This document shows, in pieces, positions 54,901 through 64,000 of a DNA stretch of 64,000 nt. This DNA comes from Acanthochromis polyacanthus (taxonomy: Eukaryota; Chordata; Actinopteri; Pomacentridae), in the NCBI RefSeq assembly GCF_021347895.1, contig NC_067135.1, positions 23,757,847-23,821,846 on the forward strand, given 5' to 3'. Under the pieces are notes generated by a model. That model did no database searches. It was not told where the DNA came from and saw only the letters and a program-made list of their open reading frames with translations. A program made the position numbers and the translations under genes. Position 1 is the first letter of the stretch, and every line of letters starts with the position of its first letter.

Positions 54901-57900
54901 TTAAGATTTATTTCCAGTGTTAGTAACCCTAGTGGGCACTCAGAAAAATACAATTTTAGATTTTTATTAAGCGAACAATCAAATAAATTTAATTTTTATG
55001 ACATTTTAATTAAGTCTTACTGCAAAGAAAAATAAAGCTGTCATTGTGATGCATCTATATGAGTGCAGGACTTTATATTGCAGTGAAAAATGAGCCTAAA
55101 CCGATGAAAAAATGCCCTGAATTTGCCTGCCCGGTGTTCAGAGGTTTCATACATAAGCAGCATTTTAGCATCATAACTGGTTAAGGTGGAGCTAGATTTA
55201 ACAGCTTTATGCTGTTAACATTTCATATTTGAAACCTTTAGGCCTGAAAGCTGTTAGAATTTGAAGCCGTTACTGAGAGCTGTGGAAAATGTGGCCTGTG
55301 ATCTTATGTGTTGTTACCGGTATCAGCCACTAGATGGAGCCCTTACTAAAGCTTCCACAGACTGAAGCAAAGGAATGAGGAAGAGAATCTGTGTTTGGTA
55401 TCTTTCTGGGGATCTCCTCACATTTAAAAGGCAGTATGAGGGTTCAGACGTGGTTTTATGGTTGAAACCACGATTAAAAAAAACTTTATATCTGGATTTT
55501 TAAAAAAAAGGAAGTACAAGAGAGTGTGTAGGCAGCATTTTGACACGTCTACAGGATGAATTTGTTGGCGTTTGCTGACGTCAGAAACTATTTTGAGAAG
55601 AAAGGCCAGACGTTCCTCCCAAACCAACACAGAGACTCACCGTTTTGCATCCAGAGTTCTTGCAGCGAGTCCCAAGAATCACCTGATTGTCTGTTGGGAA
55701 AAACAAAATATTATAGAAGACTTTAGAGCCACGGTTTATTTTCTGAACAGCAGGAGAGAAAATAAACTTCAAGAGACGAGTTTTGTTGATTTCTGGAAAA
55801 AGGTTGAATTAATCTCACTTGTTTGGACGCAATTCTGCACAGAGAAGGACATTTTTAGCACAGATTTACAGTAAGTTTAGTTGAAATTGATTGTTTTTGA
55901 GTTGGATTTGACGTTTAGCACCTTTGTTATAATAATATTTCTATTTAAATAAAAGTTTAGAATAATTCTCACACTGCTGTAAATTACTACACCTCAAGCA
56001 TCAGGATGTTTTAAAATGATTTCTTGTCAACCATCTCTGATTTTGTTCAATATTTCAGATCATAAAACATTGATAGTTTTAATAATTACATTTTTAAATA
56101 TCCTAAATTACTGTAATCACTAAAAAATATTTTAAGAATAAAATTAATTACATTTTAAAAATAAGAACTAATTAATCCTGAATTCTGAATTAATTTAAAA
56201 CTGCTTTAATGATAAAAATATTTTTAAATCATTTAAATCATATTTCTTTAATTTTAGATTTTTAATTAAAGTTAATTTTGATTTAATAATTATGTTTTTG
56301 AGTTGGTTTTTAACTTTCGCACCTTTCTTGTGCTAATATTTATATTTAAATAGAAGTTTAGAATATTTCTCACTCTGCTGTAAATTACTACACCTCAAAA
56401 CATCAGATCTTTAGTGCATAAAATATTGATATTGATAAATATATTTATGAAATTTGAGGCTGTTTGAACCTCAATATCTCAGCAAATATTAAAGGTAAAA
56501 GCCTGAAACTTTCACTTTCATTTCTCATAAAATTTATCTAGACTCTGCAATACTCAATCAGTTAGACTAATTATGGAAAATATTGAAATTAAAAACTAAA
56601 GCCATCTTAAAAGGCCCATCTTTGAACATATATCATGCGGAAGTCCTGATATTTTCTGAACCACAAAGAGCTGCATGTCACAATAATACAAAACTAATAT
56701 TTTCACCTGTTTGGACTCAATTGTGAGCAGATGACATTTTTCTTGCATACATTTACCTGAAAATAATTGTTTTTAAATGGGATTTTAACTTTTGCAATAA
56801 CATTTCTCATGAGATAAAAGCTTAGAAGAACTCACACACTACTGTAAATGATCACGTCTAAAACATCAGACTTTTAGAGCATAAAATATGGAAATGTATA
56901 AATATATTTATGAAATTTGAGGCTGTTAGAACCACAACATCTCAGGAAATATTGAAGATAAAAGCCTGAAGTTTTCACTTTATTTTTTCTCATCATGACA
57001 TTGATTCAGATTCTGTACTAGTAGATCACAAACTCTGATTCTGACTGACTTGAAATATGAAAAGTGGAAATAAAAAGGCCCATCTTTGAACAAATATTTA
57101 AAAATTCATCAAGCAGAAGTAAGGCTATTTTCTGAACTGTAAGTAGCTGCATGTTACAATAATACAAAGCAGAAAAATACTATTTCAGAATGTTTTTTCT
57201 CCTGTTTGGACTCAATTCTGCACACACATCTGGATAAAATGGATTTTTTTCAGCTCCACTTATAGAACTACACTCACTTTATTATTAATACAAGAGCTCT
57301 GCAGCACTTTCTATCAACACTTTCACTTTCTGTTGTTGGACAGAAGATAAATCTGCTTAATTTTCAGGTGAGCAGAACATTTAGTCCACCTTGTTAACAC
57401 CAATGAGCTCATAAAGGATTTACTGGTGTTGTGCTGGACTCCACTGCACCACTATAGACTGTTCAATTATGTATTTATTCCCTAAACCCCTCAGAAAACA
57501 CACAAAATATGGGAAATGTACAGCTAGACTCTTTTTTTTTTTTAAACCTGAGTCTTAAAACTTGGAGAGAACCTGCCAATGAAGTTTGAATATTTTAAAC
57601 TTATTTCCAAAAAAAATCAACTTGATTTTACTGCAGCAACCTGCAATAGTAGAAAGTAAGTTCTCTGCACTGGAACTTTACTCATTGTGTTTTGTTATTG
57701 ATCACAACATGATCAGACACAAAATTAGTCACAATTAGCAACAGCAAATTAGCCACAGAATTAGAGAAAATTAGCCACAACATTATTAGGCAAACTTAGC
57801 CACAACAAAATTTAATCAAAACATTATTAGCTACAAGATTAGGCACAACATTATTACACACAGCAAAATAATCCAAATTTAGCCACAAAATGAGTCAGAA

Positions 57901-60900
57901 TTAGCAACAACGTTATTAGCCACAAAATCGGCTCCATAAAAACACTTTGGAGAAAATGCTGTCGTCAGAGCGACTTTAATAAACTGATTTTCTGACCTGT
58001 CGTCTCGTTCTCGGCTCTCTCGCTGATGTCCAGCTTCTCCAACACCTGAACCAGCGACGCCGACACTTTGTGGGGAAGTTTGGTCAGCGGCTCGTGTGAA
58101 CTGCACACACACAATAAAATAAAGAAATAAAAATGGTGATTTCAAGGTCTCTTTTCTATCCAGACCACATTGAACCAGGTCCAAATCAAAAGACAGGTGG
58201 GTCAAATCTGGATTAGATTGTTGTCCAAAGGCTGAAGACCCCATAAAACATCATTTTTGATTTGTAAAACCACTATTTTCTGTGTTAAAATGTTTAAAAA
58301 AAAGATTTTAGTGTGATTACTTCCACTTAAGACCAGGTGCAGATCAAAAACCTATATGTTTAGATGGGTTGAATGTAGAGTATACATCATGTTTTTGTAC
58401 CAGCACAGTTTTTACTGGTATAAGCCTGATTCATAAAACATGGACTCCTGTAACAATGTTTAGAGCTGGTTAAAAGTAGCCACAACATTACTAGCCACAA
58501 AACTAGCCACAACATTATTAGCCTAAATTAGCCACAACATCAGTAGTCACAACAAAACTAGCCACAAAACTAGCAAAAAATAGCCACACCATTATTAGCC
58601 ACAAAACTAGCAAAAACTTGCCACATGATTATTATCCACACCATTATTTGCCACAACATTATTAGCCACAAAACTAGCAAAAAATAGCCACACCATTATT
58701 AGCCACAAAATTTGCAAAAAATAGCCACACCATGATTAGCCACACCATTATTAGCCACAAAACTAGCAAAAATTAGCCACACCATGATTAGCCATAAAAA
58801 TAGCAAAAATTAGCCATACCATTATTAGCCACACCATTATTAGCCACAAAACTAGCAAAAATTAGCCACACCATGATTAGCCACAAAACTAGCAAAAATT
58901 AGCCATACCATTATTAGCCACACCATTATTAGCCACAAAACTAGCAAAAATTAGCTACACCATGATTAGCCACAAAACTAGCAAAAATTAGCCATACCAT
59001 TATTAGCCACAAAACTAGCAAAAATTAGCTACACCATGATTAGCCACAAAACTAGCAAAAATTAGCCATGTCATTATTAGCCACGCCATTATTAGCCACA
59101 AAACTAGCAAAAATTAGCTACACCATGATTAGCCACAAAACTAGCAAAAATTAGCCATACCATTATTAGCCACAAAACTAGCAAAAATTAGCTACACCAT
59201 GATTAGCCACAAAACTAGCAAAAATTAGCCATGTCATTATTAGCCACGCCATTATTAGCCACAAAACTAGCAAAAATTAGCTACACCATGATTAGCCACA
59301 AAACTAGCAAAAATTAGCCATGTCATTATTAGCCACGCCATTATTAGCCACAAAACTAGCAAAAATTAGCCATACCATTATTAGCCACACCATTATTAGC
59401 CACAGAACTAGCAAAAATTAGCAACATGATTATTATCCACACTATTATTAGCTGCAACATTATCACTAGAAATCCCAGGTTTTGCCATGTTTTTTTACTC
59501 CCAGAACTGTGCCAGATGGCTCTGGCTACTATCTATTCATTTTGAAATGAGGACCATTTCTGAGGAATGCAAGCATTGTCCCCGATAATGGCTAGTGATC
59601 AACACTTGAAATCCCAGGTTCAAGTGGTAATGCACACACTAGTGCTCCTTGTCATAACAAAAGCTTCTGTAAAACAGGGATTAGTGCCAAGTGGCTCTTC
59701 TCTGGGTTGCAGATATATATGTGCCAAAGGGCTCAGGGCTGGGATTTCTAGCCACAAAACTAGGAAAAAGTAGCCACACCATTATTAGCCACAAAATTTA
59801 CAAAAATTAGCCACACCATTATTAGCCACAAAACTAGCAAAAAATAGCCTTACCATTATTAGCCACACCATTATTAGCCACAAAGCTTGCAAAAATTAGC
59901 CACATGATTATTATCCACACCATTATTAGCCACAGCATTATTAGCCACAAAATTAGCAAAAATTAGCCACACTATTATTAGCCACACCATTAGTATTAAC
60001 AAAATTTGCAAAAAAAATAGCCACACCATTATTATTCACACCATTAAAACCCCCTCAGCAGTTGCAGGTGGTTTTAATGTTTTGGCTCATCAGCATATAT
60101 TGGCACTAACACAGAATAGGATGCTGGGAAACGAACATGCACTCAGAGAAGGAGTACAGGCCTGAAACGAGGTGCGATCCTGTAAATTATTTATCCCAGA
60201 GATGCTGCAGCGACCCGGCCCTGACCTCTGAATGATTGCACATGCAGCCGCAGCATGTGACTAACAGGGAGCTTCATGCAAACTGACAAATTCCAGTTAT
60301 CCCATGTAAATGAGCAGAGGAGGGACGAGGACGAGCACTGAATGTCAATCCAACACCTGGGTCTCTCCTTCTGTAGCGTCTCGGCAGACTTGGGGCCCTG
60401 GTAGATGATCTCCGGGCCGTTGGTGGGTCTAATCTCACCCTTATCCGACGACACCTCCGGCCTCAGAGGCTCCTGGGGCTTCTCGTTGCTATGGCGACCT
60501 CGGGTGCAGCCCTGCGTCCAAACAGATCAGAGGTCAGATAAAGAGGAAAATCTGAACTTTCAGGTGAGTCAACTGCTAGAAAACCGACAAAAAGGATTTC
60601 CTGCAGAGTTCACCATTTGTGCCACTTGAACTTTCTTCTCCACTACAGTTTTAAATTGAAATCAAACTCAAATTTCTATTAAAAAATTATAAATACAGCA
60701 CTTTGATTGAGGTGAAACCCGCCCTTTTTTGCCCCAGACATGTGAAGCTCTCCAGTATTTCACTCACGACCCTGCAGGTTAATCTTGTTTTGCTGCTCAA
60801 AACATCCAATTTTTATAAGGTTTTGTAAAGTAGTCTTAATTTTCTAGAAGCAAAGTTTAGGAAAATGTGGACTTTTTTCCTGAAGGACACCCTTGTGAGG

Positions 60901-63723
60901 TGTCAGTAATTTTATATTAGAAAATATTTTTATATTAATCAGGCCAAACTTATTTTTATCAGCCTGTATAAACACAAGGAGAAACTACAGCAAGAAAAAC
61001 TTCATGTATACGGTTTTAAGACACTCGTAAAAATGTTAAACCACCCTTTAAAACTATCATTATTTTTAAACTGAGCGATTTGATCACAACTTGCAGAAAG
61101 TAATAAACTGCCATTGATGAATTCTGTGGTTTTCTGGTTTAAAGTTTTTTACTTATACACTTTTAAAACCATCTTAGGGTTCTCAGATGTACGACATAAT
61201 CCCACAAGAGAAATAAAGATAATCAGTTACATCTCATTAAATAGAGATCATCCTGTTTAAAGCATCGATGCTGCTGAATATTGATACAGAGCTTTGTTTT
61301 TGAGCATTGATAAAAGTTTAAAGAAGATAAATAATAAATATTTGTGTTATTTAAATGCTCTGAAGTTTCTTATTAATGATGATTAAGCAGCTTCTCATGA
61401 TTAAAACCATCACGTATCAATACTTAATTACAGCATTTGGAGGTTATCGGTATTGATCTGCTATTAAATATTCTCCAGCTTTAACTGAGTGCATTTTAAA
61501 TGAAACGGCTTCAACGTCACCGCTTCAACTTTCCCCTGATTAAAGTTTCATCAAAGCAGCAGAATATTTTCAGCTAATTTCTGCCGGTCGCTCTGATTTA
61601 TCAGCCGACTTTCTGCGGCGTTTGACCCTGAGCTCTTACCTTGATGGAGAGAAACTCAGAGAAGTCTGTCGTCCTTTTCTTACAGCAGGACCAGCCCTGC
61701 AAACACACCAATGCTACATAATATAACGTAATAAATCACAGAATGTATTCCACATCAGATCAGAACAGAGTCGATGGTTCACCTTCAGAGCATCATGGAA
61801 GATGGGAACTCCTGGGTGGAAGATGCACGAATCTGTGGAGGAGAAACAAACTCAGCGTTAATATTACTGCTCAGAACTTTCTCTTCCACAGCCTGAAATC
61901 CTTATTTTAGCTTTGATTTTGTCTGATATATTTCCCAGACTTTTCTCCTCAAATTTACCAAGAGACAAAAACGAGAACGGAGGAGAACAATTCTAGAAAC
62001 AGGAGTCAAACTTAAAGGAGATAATTCACAACTTTTACTAAAGGATCCATTTTATTACCTCCACCAAGGAGGTTATGCGATCGGGTCCGTTTATTTATTT
62101 GTCTGTCTGTGTGCATGTCTGTGGACAGGATTTCTCAGAAACTACTTGTCAGATCTTCATGAAATTTTCACCAGAGGTGGATCTTGGCCCAGGGAAGACT
62201 CCATTCAAATTTTGTGTTGATCCGGTTAAGGATCTGGATTCTGGATCCGGATTTAGATTTTCCAACTTCGTATCATCTTCCCTTGGCGGAGGTCAGAAAT
62301 CTCAGATTGCTCTTGTTTACTCTATATTATATATTTATAATTATATAGTGAATATATTCTAAATTTTAGAACCTTTAAAGTAGCCCCATGTTGCTTTGAT
62401 ATATATCAGTTAATGTTGATGTCGATTAAAATATTCAGTTTAATGTCATGAAGAAGGAAAGAAACCAGAAAACATTTGCGTTAAAAAAGCTGGATTCAGT
62501 TGTTTTAAAAGAAAAAATGCATTTTTAAAAATGAATTTTAATTATTTACAAAAATGCTTTAAAGTATTTGTCAGAATAACTTCAATTATTTCAAAAAAAA
62601 ATTTAATTATTAAAATAATTTTAATTAATTAAAATGTTTAGAAGTGGATTATTGAAATAATTCAGATTATTACAAAAACATTTTAATTATTATAACATTT
62701 AATTTTTAATTTTACTCTAAACAAACTAAACTGTATTATTATAATAATTTTAATTATTACAAGAATTTCATTAATTATTTTTTTACTGGATTATTAAAAT
62801 ATGTAGCGAAGTTCTTGTTAGTCACAGCTCTGGATGACTACAAACTTTTGAATGGTAGTGTAAATATATATAAATGTATTTACAGCTCACATGCAGCTCA
62901 GCTGAGAAAAAAATGGATCCATTAGTAAAAGTTGTGAATAATTGCCTTTAAATCTCCAGTTTGACTCCTGTTTCTATAATTGCTCTCCTCCTTTCTGGTT
63001 TTTATCTGCTGGTGAATTTTAGGTGAAAAATCTGACAATAATATCAGATAAAACCAAACTTAAACAATCTGAAATGAGGATCTCAGCTGTAGAGGATCAG
63101 ACTTTGAGAAGTGAGGTTGTCCTCCAACCAGCTGTTCTTCGGGTCACTGCAGTTCAAACGTGGCGTCCCATAAAAGGAAGCCGGTCGCTACGAGGAAAGC
63201 TGCCGTCCCTCCAGAGACACGTGGCCGATCACGCTCTGCTAGCTCCTGCTTCTTTTGAATTATCCAACCAACAATCTGAACAAGAAGTCCTCAAATGAAT
63301 TTACATTTCATTTCTGAGTCAAGGCCAAAATCTCACCATGAATCTGTTCACGACTCCAAACCAAAGCTTTGTTAGCAGGTTTTTGGCACAAATATCAATG
63401 AAAAGTGAAAAATGTTCTGCCTTCAGCTCTTATTTCTGGTTTGTTATTGAGAAGTTGCAGCTCTCAGGAGTCAGAAACTCGACTGGACGTGAAGAAATCT
63501 GCTGTTATTGAATAAAAATCAAACCTGAGGAACCCACAAGCTTCACTCCAGGTGCTTGTCTCACATCAGTTTGACTTGTAAAAGTCTGACAGTCAAAGAA
63601 ACCAAACATGAATCCTGGAGCTGATCTAAAAGTGACAGAAACATTCAGCAGGATCTCACCTTCCTGGTTCTTGTCGGCATCAAACTTCTCTCCACAGCCT
63701 TTGTTGTAGCACAGCAGCGCCAT
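48577..63723 (-). CDS. itgb1bp2: melusin, integrin beta-1-binding protein 2 (CHORD-CHORD-CS protein), complete, 11 exons
   Basis: Melusin is a muscle-enriched, HSP90-associated chaperone-like protein that binds the integrin beta-1 tail and supports the cardiac response to stretch (family knowledge). Eleven exons with GT-AG borders join into 1254 bases, 417 residues. Domains: CHORD-I (Cys5-His64, starting [15 protein letters not shown]), linker with [12 protein letters not shown] (about 97-108), CHORD-II (Cys153-His212), CS domain (about 223-307, with YDWHQT) and a charged tail (308-417). The PKSAETL linker and the acidic tail separate it from CHORDC1. Mammalian melusin is about 350 residues, so this one is longer, mostly at the C-terminus. 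The ATG at 63723 sits in a strong Kozak context (A at -3, G at +4). The gene converges on the DGK gene. Confidence 0.96.
49061..49427 (+). mobile_element. tRNA-headed SINE with perfect 13-bp target duplication
   Basis: AAAATCCAATCTG flanks both sides (49048-49060, 49428-49440). The head has TGGTTAGCACTTTCGCC and box-B-like GGTTCAAATCC (49116-49126); the tail ends GAATGGATAGATGG. It relates to the reverse-oriented copy at 15885-16322. Confidence 0.75.
49428..49855. repeat. tandem duplication of about 250 bp, melusin intron 10
   Basis: 49440-49620 and 49690-49855 share GAGTTTTATATCATTTCTGT, ATTTTATGGTCTA, AAGTGGTCTA, AAATACAGCA and CTCTGC-TCCAAACCCTT in order. The SINE landed in the first copy. 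Confidence 0.7.
51007..51069 (-). CDS. itgb1bp2: itgb1bp2 exon 10 (CS domain)
   Basis: Acceptor CGTAG. Encodes [20 protein letters not shown] plus G, the middle CS strands ending in the conserved LWG. Donor GTGAGT. Intron 10 (48994-51006) holds a SINE-like insert (49061-49427) inside a tandem duplication. Confidence 0.94.
51294..51865 (+). mobile_element. DNA transposon with 9-bp target duplication, copy 2, carrying RecQ-like helicase start
   Basis: Same inverted ends as the copy at 38005; AGAAGATAT repeats on both sides (51285-51293, 51866-51874). The interior frame (51512-51712) encodes [20 protein letters not shown] then [20 protein letters not shown], a Q-motif-like helix and Walker A loop as in RecQ helicases, ending at a stop where the internal deletion rejoins the 3' end. 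Nonautonomous, in melusin intron 9. Confidence 0.8.
52363..52482 (-). CDS. itgb1bp2: itgb1bp2 exon 9 (CS domain)
   Basis: Acceptor TTTCAG. Encodes [20 protein letters not shown] then [27 protein letters not shown] opens the CS (p23-like) fold that contacts HSP90. Donor GTGAGG. Intron 9 (51070-52362) contains the helicase-carrying 9-bp-TSD element. Confidence 0.95.
53032..53134 (-). CDS. itgb1bp2: itgb1bp2 exon 8 (end of CHORD-II)
   Basis: Acceptor ATTCAG. Encodes [20 protein letters not shown] then [15 protein letters not shown]. Donor GTGAAA. Intron 8 (52483-53031) shows nothing identified. Confidence 0.95.
53326..53396 (-). CDS. itgb1bp2: itgb1bp2 exon 7 (CHORD-II)
   Basis: Acceptor TTCAG. 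Encodes [20 protein letters not shown] then FHE; YQGPE and C-x2-HPG-P-FHEG are CHORD-II hallmarks. Exit phase 2, donor GTAAGA. Intron 7 is 191 bases. Confidence 0.95.
55641..55690 (-). CDS. itgb1bp2: itgb1bp2 exon 6 (CHORD-II start)
   Basis: Encodes [17 protein letters not shown]. Of two nearby acceptors I chose CAACAG (exon starts at 55690). The CAG six bases further on would break the frame into CHORD-II. Donor GTGAGT. Intron 6 (53397-55640) shows no recognised element. Confidence 0.9.
55790..57250. repeat. three-copy repeat of 410-480 bp, melusin intron 5
   Basis: Copies near 55890, 56295 and 56770 share TTTTGAGTTGG-like, CTGCTGTAAATTACTACACC and AACATCAGA words. CCTGTTTGGACTCAATT also recurs (56705, 57195; a variant at 55820). 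Confidence 0.7.
57997..58100 (-). CDS. itgb1bp2: itgb1bp2 exon 5 (linker helix)
   Basis: Acceptor GTGCAG. Encodes [20 protein letters not shown] then [15 protein letters not shown], matching the S-x-SL-Q-LEKL helix of CHORDC1 and melusin. Exit phase 1, donor GTCAGA. Intron 5 (55691-57996) has a three-copy repeat (about 55790-57250). Confidence 0.92.
59466..59751. mobile_element. MITE inserted in the minisatellite
   Basis: The ends CTAGAAATCCCAG and CTGGGATTTCTAG are perfect 13-base inverted copies, and the array resumes directly on the right. No coding frame of note. Confidence 0.6.
60357..60511 (-). CDS. itgb1bp2: itgb1bp2 exon 4 (end of CHORD-I and linker)
   Basis: Acceptor ACGCAG. Encodes [20 protein letters not shown] then a linker containing [13 protein letters not shown], which matches the melusin linker. 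Exit phase 2, donor GTGTTG. Intron 4 (58101-60356) is filled by a TAGCCAC minisatellite. Confidence 0.94.
61640..61696 (-). CDS. itgb1bp2: itgb1bp2 exon 3 (CHORD-I)
   Basis: Acceptor TTGCAG. Encodes [19 protein letters not shown], the WSCC core of CHORD-I. Donor GTAAGA. Intron 3 (60512-61639) is AT-rich with no element recognised. Confidence 0.96.
61783..61832 (-). CDS. itgb1bp2: itgb1bp2 exon 2 (CHORD-I)
   Basis: Acceptor CCACAG. Encodes [17 protein letters not shown] with the zinc-binding C-x3-H-P-G and FHD motifs. Donor GTGAAC. Intron 2 is 86 bases. Confidence 0.96.
61916..63054. mobile_element. itgb1bp2: long inverted repeat in melusin intron 1
   Basis: Arms of about 140 bases (61916-62052 and 62910-63054) are inverted copies. 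The inner 27 bases (starting AAAATGGATCC on the right arm) are nearly perfect. Between them lie the 62057-62294 element and AT-rich sequence. Confidence 0.7.
62057..62294. mobile_element. small element with ends ACCTCC ... GGAGGT
   Basis: Starts ACCTCCACCAAGGAGGTTAT and ends CCTTGGCGGAGGT (inverted). Contains GATTTCTCAGAAACTACTTG and GATCCGGATTTAG wording of a repeat widespread in fish introns. Confidence 0.6.
63660..63723 (-). CDS. itgb1bp2: itgb1bp2 exon 1 (CHORD-I start)
   Basis: Encodes [20 protein letters not shown] plus E, with exit phase 1 and donor GTGAGA. MALLCYN is nearly invariant in CHORD proteins. Intron 1 (61833-63659) carries a long inverted repeat (about 61916-63054). Confidence 0.96.
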
Positions 63724-64000
63724 GGTTCTTCTTCTTCTTCTTCTTCTTCACTCTGAGGTCTCTGGACGGTTCCTCCTGGTCTTAATGTCTCGGCCGGACC
63801 TCCAGAACTTTCTCCCAGAAGGTCCAGAAGGAGCGAGCGCTTGAGGGAGGAAGGAGGGGGTTTCTGTTTCTGGTGGAGGCTGAATGAAAGATAAAAATAG
63901 CAGCTCTCCTCCCTCCCTCAGCTGTCACAGCTTATCTGAGGCCGGGGGTCGACGTTCCTCCTGGAGAGCGTCACATTCACCCGCCACAACACCACCAACA
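63724..64000 (-). promoter_or_regulatory. itgb1bp2: 5' UTR and proximal promoter region of itgb1bp2
   Basis: Upstream of the ATG lies (GAA)8 on the coding strand (63726-63749). A MEF2-like A/T element (63891-63900, one mismatch to the ten-base consensus), a CAGCTG E-box (63919-63924) and two GATA-type AGATAA words (63889-63894 on +, 63932-63937 on -) follow. The combination fits a striated-muscle promoter, which suits melusin. The start site is not defined and the region is cut by the window end. Confidence 0.35.

Larger units (their letters stand above)
57715..60050. repeat. itgb1bp2: TAGCCACA minisatellite with higher-order structure, melusin introns 5 and 4
   Basis: The main array (58476-59460, resuming 59752-60050) is built of 37-base units such as ACAAAACTAGCAAAAATTAG followed by CTACACCATGATTAGCC or a CATACCATTATTAGCC variant, plus 15-base ACGCCATTATTAGCC inserts. 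A looser version lies at 57715-57930 on the other side of exon 5. Confidence 0.9.

Noticed and set aside
63023..63298. 91-residue plus-strand frame in melusin intron 1
   Set aside because: Partly inside an inverted-repeat arm, no domain and no splice context.

Overview
This window is vertebrate nuclear DNA, almost certainly from a ray-finned (percomorph-type) teleost. It has small GT-AG exons scattered in repeat-rich introns, Tc1-like, Harbinger-like and MITE-like DNA transposons, tRNA-headed SINEs, and two protein-coding genes in fish-like form. No bacterial, organellar or viral gene was seen.

Positions 1-40863 (+ strand) hold most of a type II diacylglycerol kinase gene (delta/eta/kappa group). 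Its 5' end lies left of the window. I could join 28 exons into one uninterrupted frame of 1010 residues: end of the PH domain, two C1 zinc fingers, catalytic half DAGKc, a short Ser/Glu-rich linker, accessory half DAGKa, a C-terminal region and a Lys-rich tail. The terminal exon can be read two ways. The frame set by the previous exon gives a short tail. Another frame of the same bases encodes the end of a SAM domain, but I find no exon for the rest of that domain. A 3' UTR probably runs to about 45545.

Positions 63723-48577 (- strand) hold a complete gene for melusin (itgb1bp2): 11 exons, 417 residues, CHORD-CHORD-CS domains and a long charged C-terminal tail. A clear AATAAA lies 73 bases past the stop codon. 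The two genes are convergent, with their 3' ends about 3 kb apart. A 35-bp minisatellite fills much of that gap.

The rest is intronic and intergenic repeat. It includes nested DNA transposons (introns 6, 11, 12 and 27 of the kinase gene), a pair of elements with 9-bp target duplications that carry part of a RecQ-like helicase frame, a TTAA-flanked element with perfect termini, long inverted repeats, and tandem arrays with units from 3 to about 400 bp. The two genes are not an operon. Both human melusin and human DGKK are X-linked, so their adjacency here weakly favours a dgkk identity for the kinase. I see no wholly new biological system. The best leads are the broken SAM domain and the helicase-carrying element.
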